This document shows positions 55,250-64,000 of a DNA stretch of 64,000 bases, one piece after another. Source of the DNA: Macrothele yani. Taxonomy: Eukaryota; Arthropoda; Arachnida; Araneae; Macrothelidae. The position numbers were made by a program, and so were the translations under genes. The stretch is taken from contig CM077005.1 of NCBI GenBank assembly GCA_039090855.1, positions 77,620,607 through 77,684,606 on the forward strand, in the 5' to 3' direction. Within the stretch, counting starts at the first letter, position 1. Each line of letters opens with the position of its first letter. The notes under the pieces are model-generated. The model saw only the letters and a program-made list of their open reading frames with translations. It was not told the origin of the DNA and ran no database searches.

Positions 55250-57020
55250 AAGTTTAGTTGGCATAAGTACTTGATAATAGTTGTTTACCTCCATGTTGTT
55301 TTTGTGAATAAACGTTTATTAGTTTGTGCTGTGCTTTATAATTTGGGACTTAAAAATAAAAAAAATAAGTGCTTCATTTGTGATAAGACTTTTAAATGTT
55401 CTTTACTAAAGGCTGATATTTTAATTCACTTAATGTTTCCTAGGAACCATTTACAGTACTCTGTTAACAATAACAAATTCAAATTTGTACACTCTGTTGA
55501 ATATATTGGTGACTATCGATACAGCATTGAAAATCTAGCTCCTTCATCAAGTTTAAATTTGCGTGCATAAGACCAATTACTTGTTTCCCACAGCATGTTG
55601 AAATACGAAATTTTGGGGTACGGAGAAGTGGCCACCGCAGCTGCATAAACAAAATTCGTGTGGTATTCCCCACTACTTGAGCAACTATTGGCAACTGTTC
55701 ATAAAATATTTTAGTTTTAATATTTCATTTTCAGCAAGAAATTTAGACATTTCCATGATTTTTAGGCCAAAGACAAAGCAGAGAACTGGCCACAAAAATT
55801 TTAAGGGGCTGTAAAAAAAATTGCATTCTGGACTGCTACTTAGCTACATCTCCCGAGATTAGGCATCTGACACACATAAAATTTCCGTAATTTCGCATTT
55901 TCTTATTCACGACATTTTTCAAGTTTTATAAACTAGTACAGGTCAGGGGCGGATTGGCGGCCGCAAAAGGGCCTGAGAAAATTTTTGCAAATGGGCCCGT
56001 TCAGTTGTAGTTCTGCGGTACTATTGCATCACAACTGAAAATCACTTTTTTTATTTAGGAAACAAAACAAAAAGTACAGTTGCTCTGGAAACAGTGGCAT
56101 AGTACGGGGGGAGGGGGTGTTTAAAAAGTACTCCTGTCATCCTTAAATTGAAGTGGGTGTTGCGGGAACATTTTCATCAGCCCATGCCAAGATTTTATTG
56201 CAGAAAACTGTACTGCAATTTTTCTGTTGTGGCCAATCACAGTTAGAAATTTCAAGATATTTAAATATCGTGGCAAACTCACTTAATCGGCGAGGAAAAG
56301 CGAATAACCAGGTTTAAATCTAGTTTAGTTAGTTATTTATGTAATTGCGCTATAGAAGCTTCTAATTTTGGACACACTCAACATTTATATTTGTTTAAAA
56401 TTTTCTCTGAAGAACGCTGAAGTAAGAACACTATTTTTTTTTATTTTTTTATTGCTTATATGTCCTTTTCATGTTTGACAGATCGTAAAAATAATCATGA
56501 TTTTCATACCTTTGAGCTTCCAGTTCTTATTTTCAATGAAGTGGGCTGAAATCAGCAAATATTTCAGAGAGAGAGAACTGCTACTGCCAAAATGTTGGAG
56601 TTGTACCAAAAATCCTTTCGCATAAGACATGATTTTTAAATTTAAATAAATAAAAAAAAAAATACAGAACTTTTACACTGTAAAATTTTCTATTTGTAGT
56701 GCTATTCTTGTAATTTCTCTGTTGTGGACAATCACAGTTGGGAATTTAAAAATTTTTAAACATCATGGCGAACAGGTTCTTCATTTAGTGATCATACATT
56801 CATATGCGTTTCAATTACAAAACGTGCTTTTATGCTGCAATTATGTATTGTAAAGACACCTTACTAAATAACGTAAGCAAAACATTTTGCAACTTCATGT
56901 CGAAGTGATACCTCCGTAAATGCCTTCATCTGCAGCACTTGTCAGTTATCACAAGAAGCGTAGGTAGAAAATTTCGGGGGAAAGAGATTGTATATGAACA
57001 CTCCCTCAAATAATCTTACA
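55250..57020. other. Non-coding stretch with a diverged 60-bp repeat pair
   Basis: TTTCTGTTGTGGCCAATCAC, AGTTAGAAATTTCAAGATAT and ATATCGTGGCAAAC near 56,219-56,280 correspond to a diverged copy at 56,712-56,775. A possible hAT terminus, CAGGGGCGGATTGGCGG, lies near 55,944 without a partner. An open frame at 55,244-55,570 contains CFICDKTF but no complete known finger. Confidence 0.5.
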
Positions 57021-57024
57021 GTTA

Positions 57025-57790
57025 TTCATACATGAGATTCTTCCGCGGATTCGCTGAATTCCGCTGTTTTGTCATCATTTGGGTCATTCTTGAGATCAAT
57101 GCAAAACTGAAGAGAAATTTGGTGGGGGGGATGTTAGTTGGGGATGCCATTTTTTGGCAGGGTATGGTTTTGGTCTTCCAAAACTTGCAAAAATGGAAGC
57201 TAAACAGAGTGACGATTTCCCCCACAATTGTAATTTCTTTTATTCGTGATGTTCCCCTGCCCAGTATTATTGTTAAATATAATTTTATTCCATAAATATT
57301 TTATTTCAGCTTGAAAAATTGGGAGGAAAAACGGAAGTTAGACGGCTCGAAAATTTCCCTGTAATCTAAAGACACAAGATTCTTCTGAAAATTCCAGGAA
57401 TTCTGCCATTTCCATGATCATTCTGGTGGTTCTCGAGACAGATGCATAACTGAACAGAAATGTTTGAGGGATTGGTGGTGATGGTGGGGGTCGTTTTCCG
57501 TCTGAAGACAGAATTCCAGCTTTCAAAGCCTTCGCAAACGGAAGTTGGACAGAGTGGAGATTTCTCCCGTAATCGTAACTTTTTTCCCTCGCGATGTTCC
57601 TTCTACCCAGAATTGTTGTTTAATACCATTGTAGTCCATAAATATGTGTATTTCAGCGTAAAAATGGAGCAAAAATTTCTGAAAACGGAAGTTAAAAGGG
57701 GCGAATATTTCGCCTGTAATCTTATTTTTCCCCCAACAATGTTTATCTGTCCCCATGTTCTTTTTGTTAAGTGTCAGTAATGTTACATTT
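57025..57790 (+). repeat. Two long direct repeat units of about 340 bp
   Basis: GAGATTCTTCCGCGGATTCG with GGTCATTCTTGAGATCAATG (57,030-57,110) is paralleled by AAGATTCTTCTGAAAATTCC with TCATTCTGGTGGTTCTCGAG near 57,375-57,440. Likewise the end GATGTTCC...CCATAAATAT...ATTTCAGC recurs at 57,250-57,310 and 57,592-57,658. The words ACGGAAGTTGGACAGAGTGG and AGATTTCTCCCGTAATCGTA also occur, inverted, at 33.0 kb, so this family is shared with the 31-33 kb block. Confidence 0.7.
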
Positions 57791-58904
57791 GATGTACTCC
57801 ATTTTAATATTTTCATACATAAACTTCAGTGAATAATTCTGTCTTGCTCATGCTGCGTTATATTCATACTTTCTCGCGGCACGTTCCAATTTTTCACCCG
57901 GTGAAAAAGTTCAGCTTTTTCCTTTCATCATCAGTCTCATGAATGAGTTATTTCAAAATAAGTTCTTGATATTATTAGCTTTCACTCTGAATTCTGTGTT
58001 GTCATATAGTGGATAGTACATCCCTTAATGACCATTATCTAGCATTGTTCTGCAACTATATCAAACATGGGTGAGTATTTTCACTACTTTAACTAAAGTA
58101 GTGAAATTTTTAGCTCTGTTCAGCTCCCACCCCAATGCTTGTTAACCTATGTAGATTGTTGTACCTCCCGATTTTTCCTGATGCCGGGCCACTCGAAACA
58201 TTTCATGATGAAATGAATGGTCAAAGAAACTACAGAAATAGATAAACATCTCTTCCCCACTCCGCAGATGAGAAAGACATCCGTTAATTGCACGGGGAGG
58301 AAGAAGTGGAAGTTTGGAAGAGGAGATCTTTTTTAATGTCTAAACGGATTAATCATGGTTTTCGGGTCCAGGCTCTTAAAGTTGAGCCCGAACTCAGCTC
58401 TTATGAGCACAGCACTAATGCCTCTTACAACCAATGGGAGTAAAATTAACTACCCCTCTCCCTTCCTTGGGGAATATATATATATAACATCTTGTACACA
58501 CCCCCGCCCTCCCGCAAGATATGTTACATACATTCTCGTTCCTCAGCTACTAAGTGAACCCAGAAGTTCGCAAACACACATGGCCCATCTATTGTAGTTG
58601 GGATTCTAGCAGTTGCCTGGGGAGGCGATTTTTCTCCTAATCAAAATAGAAGGGGTTTTTTTCCCCCTGCTTGTTATAATTACATTATGTGCATTTCATT
58701 TATAAAAAAGTGTGGTGTTCAGTTGTGTGTTTAAAACACTTGTGTGTTTAAAACAACTGAACTGAAAACATTTTTAAGAAAGTAAGAAAGAGACAAAATA
58801 TACTGAAGGGGCCCACCGGGAAATGTCCCGGTATCCCAGTGAGCCAAACCACCCCTGGTACATGTAAACAAATTCTCTGCCTGCGTGTGCAAACCAAGGA
58901 ACAT

Positions 58905-59520
58905 GTACAACCTACTAGTCAACAAATTATCTGATGGCTGTGCTGCCTCAGGAAGCCTGATTGAGGGGGTGGGGGATACCAAAAGCGGAAAATGTAAAGA
59001 ATTTCTGGTCAGATTGGAAGATTTTAAGCGTTTACAAACTACATCCCAACAAGCTAGCTGTCTGCGGACATGTGCTAATGCAGAAAACCTGTCACTGTCG
59101 GAGGGATTATTCCAAAATTGTAAATATAATGAATTTCTTGCTGAGATGTAGTTTGTAAACGCTCAAAATCTCCCAATCTGACCAGAAATTCTTTACGTTT
59201 TACACCATATCCCCCCCTACAGTTTTACTGAGTAGGCACATGCCCTCAGATAATGTGTCGAGTTGTAGCTTGAAAATGCTGAAAATCTCCTGATCGGACC
59301 AGAAATTCTTTATATTTTATACTTTTGGTGTAACCCTCCTCCCCCAACAGGTTTCCTGAGGCAGCACATGTCCTCAGATAATTTGTTGAGTTGTAGCTTG
59401 TAAAGGCTGAAAATCTCACTATCGGACCAAAAATGCTTTATATTTTATATTTAGTCCCCCCTCCCCTCCGATAGGTTGCTTGAGCAAGCACATGCCCTCA
59501 GATAATGTGTCGAGTGAAAT
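58905..59520. repeat. Satellite with one forward and three inverted units
   Basis: The forward unit at 58,905-59,060 (AAATTATCTGATGGCTGTGC ... TAAAGAATTTCTGGTCAGAT ... GTTTACAAACTACAT) is mirrored by inverted units starting near 59,145, 59,265 and 59,390. Each inverted unit has TGTAGTTTGTAAA / TGTAGCTTG, AATCTC, GACCAGAAATTCTTTA, a C-rich run and CACATGCCCTCAGATAAT. This is a second case in the window of facing tandem units. Confidence 0.8.
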
Positions 59521-59599
59521 ATTTTGTTGAGTTGTAGATCATAAACATTTTTTATAAAGAATTACATTAATTATCGTAATTAAGAAAAGACGAAATTAC

Positions 59600-60335
59600 G
59601 GAAACTTTAATGACTGATAACCAACCTCTGGGGGTCGTGGCCACGAAGCGGTCAAAAATGCAATTTTTATACGAGCCCCATAAAAGTTTTGTGACCAGTT
59701 CTCTGGTGGTCACTTCTCCTACACCTTACCTAATAAGCTGTAGGACCCCCTTTAGCTCGCATAACAGCGGCCACTCGTCGAGGCATCGATTCGATGAGGT
59801 GGCGGAGGGGAACCCGCTTTTTCAAGTCGAACCACAAATGTTCGATTGGGTTCATGTCAGGTGAATTTGGAGGCCAGGGCATTAACAGAAAGTCACCAGC
59901 ATGTTCCTTGAACAACTCCTTGACGATTCTGGCAGTGTGGCATGGAGCATTATCCTATTGGTAATGGCCATCACCAGCAGGAAACACAGTTGCCCTGAAT
60001 GGGTGAACTTGGTCAGCAACGATATTCAGGTACCTGACAGCTGTAACAGATTGTGCTGTTAGGATAATGGGGCCTAAAGTGTCGCAAGAAAACATCACCC
60101 ACAGCATAACACCGCTGCCGCCGGTTTATTTCCGCTCAACAGTGCAGCCAGGTGCCATAGACTCCGTTAGTAATCGACGTATCCGCGCTCGGCCGTCTAC
60201 GTAATGCACCAGGAATCTTGTTTCGTCAGACCAGGCTACTTTCTTCCAAGCATCCAATCTCGATGATCTTGGGCCTATTTCATGCATTGTTGGCGATGAT
60301 CTGCAGTGAGCATGAGGACCCGCCTGGGTCATCAT
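59600..60335 (-). pseudogene. Tc1-like transposase, copy 2, 5' truncated with a stop beside a catalytic Asp
   Basis: On the minus strand: GPRSSRLDAWKKVAWSDETR (first Asp, near 60,225), VDGRARIRRLLTESMAPGC, TAQSVTAVRYLNIVADQVHP, then GHYQ-stop-DNAPCHTARIV (second Asp, near 59,955). Next come PNSPDMNPIEHLWFDLKKRV (Glu, near 59,845) and HLIESMPRRVAAVMRAKGGP. It belongs to the same subfamily as 9.7-10.8 kb and supplies the C-terminus lost there. The in-frame TAG replaces the Gln before the second Asp. The N-terminal DNA-binding domain is missing beyond 60,340. Confidence 0.87.
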
Positions 60336-60539
60336 ATAATTATGGTATCGTAAAATTTGTATTTATATTGCTATCAGCAAGAGTGGATGCATGAATCTGC
60401 CTTTGCGCGCGCAGTAATACAGATAACTTTTTAAGTGTTTTTTTTTTTTTTATGTGACGTATACTGCTAATTTACATGTCCGACATTCCCCTACATTGTT
60501 GTCATGTGGCCGTAACTGGTCCAGAGTATAAAACGTGAC

Positions 60540-61690
60540 AAAGAGTAACGTTTGCCCAACAGTCAAACACACTTGCACATTGGTAGGTGAAAAATGGCAA
60601 ACGATACTGCATTCGTTATGAATTTCATCAAGTAAAAAGTGCTGCAAAAGCATGTGCAACGATCTGATCTGTTCTGGGGGAGAATGTTGTATCGACAAGC
60701 ACTTGTGGGTTTTGTTTTAGATGGTTTGAAGCAGGTGATTTTGATGTTAGCGATCGAGAACGTAGCGGCGCCCCGCAGATGATTGCACATGAGGAACTGC
60801 CAACATTGCTGGACGAAGATTCGTCTCAAACGCAAAAAGAACTAGCTGAACAACTGGGGGTAACTCAACAAACCATTTTCAATCGTTTATGCGCAATCGG
60901 AAAGATTTAGAAGGAGGAAAAACGGGTGCCACATGAACTGAGCCAGGAGGAACAAGGATGAGCGTGTCATGAAGTGTTTGAATCTGTTGAATAAACAACA
61001 CAGAAGTCTTTTCTGTGGAAAATCGTTACACGTGATGAAAAGCGGTTATGGTAAGACAATCCTAAAAGCAAAAAAGACACTGGGTAGAACCCAGTGAAGC
61101 AACGACTTTGACACCAAAACGCAGTATTCACTCCAAGAAAGTTCTGCTGTGCATCTGGTGGGATATGAAGGGTGTGCTCTATTATGAACTATTGGAACAA
61201 GGTCCTGTTACTGCTGATTGCTACAAGCAATAATAACTGCGAATGAACCAAAAAATCTGTCGAAAATGTCCTCCATTCACAGGCAAAGAATTACATCCCG
61301 TGGAATTACTGCATGACAATGCTAGGCCGCATGTCACGAAATCGGTCAAGGAAACGTTACTGACGCTTGGCTGGAAAGTTTTGGGGTACCCGGCGTATAT
61401 TCCTGACATAGCTTCCTTCAGACTATTATTTGTTCCGATCGATGCAACATGGTTTGTAGGCTGTACGGTTCCGGACATGTGACGAAGCGCAAAAATGTGT
61501 CGACGACTTCATGTCGTCACACGACGAAGTATTCTTCTTGGCTGGAATCCATCAGCTGCCCGACCGATGATGGAAGGTGATAGATAATGATGGCGCATAT
61601 TTTGATTCGTAAAGGTGTTGTTTTCTCGCATTGTCTTAAAACGCTTTAAAACATATTGTACACGTAACAATATAGCTGTTATTTCGGTAA
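60540..61690 (+). pseudogene. Mariner transposase, many stops and shifts
   Basis: Pieces in order: FRWFEAGDFDVSDRERSGAP (near 60,710-60,775), QKELAEQLGVTQQTIFNRLC (60,830-60,890), IVTRDEKRL (first Asp, near 61,025), PRKFCCASGGI, LLHDNARPHVTKSVKETLLT (second Asp, near 61,310), then PAYIPDIA (third Asp, near 61,405). The third-Asp motif and the DD34D-type spacing identify a mariner rather than a Tc1 element. It is unrelated in sequence to the element at 7.4-8.6 kb. The N-terminal helix-turn-helix is heavily decayed. Terminal repeats could not be set with confidence. Confidence 0.82.
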
Positions 61691-61699
61691 ATGTGGCAT

Positions 61700-62840
61700 T
61701 AATTGGCACATCCTAATAGCGCTAATTAGGGGGAAAGACTGACACAAACATATATATTTTAGATATTGATTATTAATTTGTATGAAGCTCATGCTCTTCT
61801 CGCCATTATTTCAGAATTCGATACCATTGCAAGGTTTCGGAAAACGTGCAACAGTGAGGAATCCAACTCTTTTCTGTTAACCCGTTCACTACTACAACGC
61901 CCTATGCGCCCGGTCATTCAGACAGCCACAAGCAAGGTTAATAGGCAGAAATGTTTGCTCATCCCACCCACAGTAAGGTTTGCTCATCCTGCCTCCCTCG
62001 CAGCGGAAGTGCCGGTCCCTTACATAGTGACGTCAGTGTACCAGACAACGCAGCCATCAGGACGGGTAGACTGTTGATACAATTGAAGCACTCGCGGGAG
62101 AAATGTCAACAACATTTTACTCAAATACGCTTTGAATCAGAAAGCTTGCAACCAAGATGTAATGCAAAAGCACATCTGTAATATACGCAGGAAAAACGGA
62201 CATCCATGTGAATATTTTATTTAGAGTAAACCGAGAATTTGAAGTAACTTATTATGCATTTCTTTCACATTTTTTTTTCAGATCTGTTTAATCTAAATAG
62301 GATATTGACATAGCACTAATGAAAAGTGCAGGAACAGTGATCATACCTTCTAATTTATTTATATGCAACTGTAATATTGTCTTTAAAAAATTCAAAAGAA
62401 GGAAAAGAACTTATAAGATTATGCTACTAGAACCTCATGAAGAAATCCTTTTATGCGGAACAAATAAAAACTTGAGTAGCATTCCACGAACTTGCTTAAT
62501 TAAAAAGTTGGAAATTAATTTCACTAAATGCTCTGTTATTATTTGTAACTAATCGCTGAACAGAAAAGTTAAAATCATGGATCTTTGCAATTTTTTTGTT
62601 TTTGTTTCTTTAGTCATATTTTAATCGCTAAATTTTGAGAACTTTAAGAATCGGGACATTATTTAATGTAAAGAAATTCTTTCTTCACTCACCTTTGTCA
62701 TGTTCCTTAGGTAACTGTTTTAACCAGTTTTCTCTTCTTGGGTTGGCAAGATATTTTTTGCTGAGCGTTAATATGGTGCATACGGATCATAATTCGGGTT
62801 TTTATGAACAGTTTGATGGAGGGAACTGATGGGCTAAAGC
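61700..62840. other. Non-coding stretch
   Basis: No recognisable coding or repeat structure was found. The open frame 62,319-62,552 has no family motif. A short GC-richer section (61,900-62,090) is open in two frames without motifs. Confidence 0.45.
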
Positions 62841-62849
62841 TTTCAATGC

Positions 62850-64000
62850 GGTGCGAACTTTCCTTAAATTATTTTCCCCATGTAGTTTTAAAAAAAAATT
62901 CTAGTTGAAAAACGATGCTCAACCACTCATTTGTTGGATGTTGCAAGCAGCCTCTGCTTATAATGCTAATCCAGTCGCGAAGAATTCCTTTTTCTTGCAC
63001 TAGGTCTAGAGTTGCATTTTTATCCCCCAGCCCAAGACACGTTGTTTAGCATTTAAAAGCAACATGTCCAGCAAGGTATTGTAAAGCTTGGTACGATATG
63101 CTATCACTAGAAGACGTAATTGCAGTCATGGGTTCTTCGCGAAGCGCAGCCTTAATTTCGTTTTCACTTGTGTGGGCTGTTTCATCATTGCAGGATGCAT
63201 TATTATGTAAGACACCGAAAGACGAGAGCATGGAGACTGTTAAATAATGTTGTTCTGACTCAGACAAAACATTAGATTTTTGACTGTTCCAGACTACTTT
63301 CCCAAGTACCAGCAGTCTGAGACGATTTTGAAATTCTAGTGGTGAAGGGTGATCATAGATATTCCCTGCTGCACGTATTTGTGAGAAAAAATTTCTACGA
63401 CATCTTGATTAGCTCTGTGAGTCAAAAAATATTTTAGCTCATATTTCTCGCTTAGAATCTTGTGGACAGCCATTACGGATCTAATACTGACCAGAAGACA
63501 TTGCTGAAATGGTAGGGTGTTTTTTCTTCCAACAATGCGCATCTGCGAAAAAGTGTAAGCCTCATTCAGAAATTGAAATTGCTGTTGATTGTTACCTAGA
63601 GCACATTGGATGGTTTGTCTGAGAATGGTTGCCTAAAATTCATTGTATCAAAAAATCTGTCAACAAGAAGAATAAAATTTGCTGCTTCATCATCTGCGAG
63701 AAATAAATATTTGATAGCCTTTCCAACACGCTCCGAAAGCAACTATACAGCATAACGTACAATCTACCCATTTGCTCCTTTAACACATATGTGTGTTTCA
63801 CTCATATTATATGCTATTTTTAATTCCTTACTGTCCTTCTCTAATAGCTTTTCAAACAGGGAGCAATTTATCACTGTATTTCTTATTTTTATGCCACTGT
63901 CCAAAATATGGTTTCGCAATAACTTTACCATATGCGGAATGTCAGCAAATACATTTTCATAAATCGATTTTCGTTGAAAGGATTTTCAAAACATGGACTC
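62850..64000 (-). pseudogene. P-element/THAP9-like transposase remnant (runs off the window)
   Basis: On the minus strand from the window edge, pieces read ILLVDRFFDTMNF (near 63,680) and FQQCLLVSIRSVMAVHKILS (near 63,480). Next come YFLTHRANQDVVEIFSHKYV (near 63,400) and LGVLHNNASCND-type sequence. The final piece is SYQALQYLAGHVAFKC (63,046-63,100), after which the frame stops. A T-x-R-x-NQD-E-F-S motif followed downstream by A-YLAG-V is characteristic of the C-terminal half of P-type transposases. Several shifts and stops separate the parts. The THAP zinc finger and the first catalytic residues would lie outside the window. Confidence 0.65.

Noticed and set aside
55244..55570. Small zinc-finger gene
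   Set aside because: It has CFICDKTF but no complete Cys/His spacing of a known finger, and no splice or promoter context.

Overview
The window reads as nuclear DNA of an arthropod, most likely an insect. It is AT-rich and almost gene-free. It carries tRNA-headed SINEs, RTE-like LINEs, Penelope-like elements (PLEs), Tc1/mariner, hAT and P-type transposase remnants, and one multidomain cell-surface gene with intron-type splice signals. The species cannot be named from the sequence alone.

Layout. 0-3.3 kb: a SINE head cut by the window edge, two minisatellite arrays facing each other, a GTCGAC-rich short repeat, the C-terminal part of a hAT transposase, and a SINE with a 14-bp target-site duplication (TSD). 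3.5-9.6 kb: decayed transposases, including a BED-finger hAT copy interrupted by a complete 1.24-kb mariner-type element with both terminal inverted repeats (TIRs). 9.6-13.6 kb: a broken Tc1-like element, then a 2.25-kb PLE with about 860-bp inverted arms, a GIY-YIG frame and 12-bp TSDs. 13.8-21.2 kb: an RTE-like LINE on the minus strand, an older fragment of the same family, and a 3.08-kb hAT element that split the 3' TIR of a Tc1 element. 22.3-23.0 kb: a CpG-rich block ending in a strong splice donor. 24-47 kb: a second inverted-repeat element with PLE-like motifs, a G-run tract, two more LINE copies, satellite arrays, a split Tc1, a second PLE (reverse transcriptase plus GIY-YIG, hammerhead-like motif) and a third PLE trace. 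47.1-49.9 kb: the one clear host gene. 51.6-52.8 kb: two candidate exons. 54.6-64 kb: the first minisatellite family again, another facing-array satellite, a second Tc1, a mariner and a P-type transposase at the edge.

The host gene encodes a roughly 900-residue type I membrane protein: signal peptide, LRRNT cap, about 13 leucine-rich repeats, LRRCT cap, one Ig domain, a membrane segment, and a cytoplasmic tail with ten 11-residue RLRENY-like repeats and a C-terminal ETIV (PDZ-ligand type). A splice acceptor lies 24 bases before its ATG. The donor at 22,974/22,975 has the compatible phase, so the 24 kb between may be one transposon-filled intron.

All transposon reading frames seen here are truncated, shifted or stopped. 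The most notable non-gene structures are the long-armed PLE and the repeated theme of tandem arrays arranged head to head.
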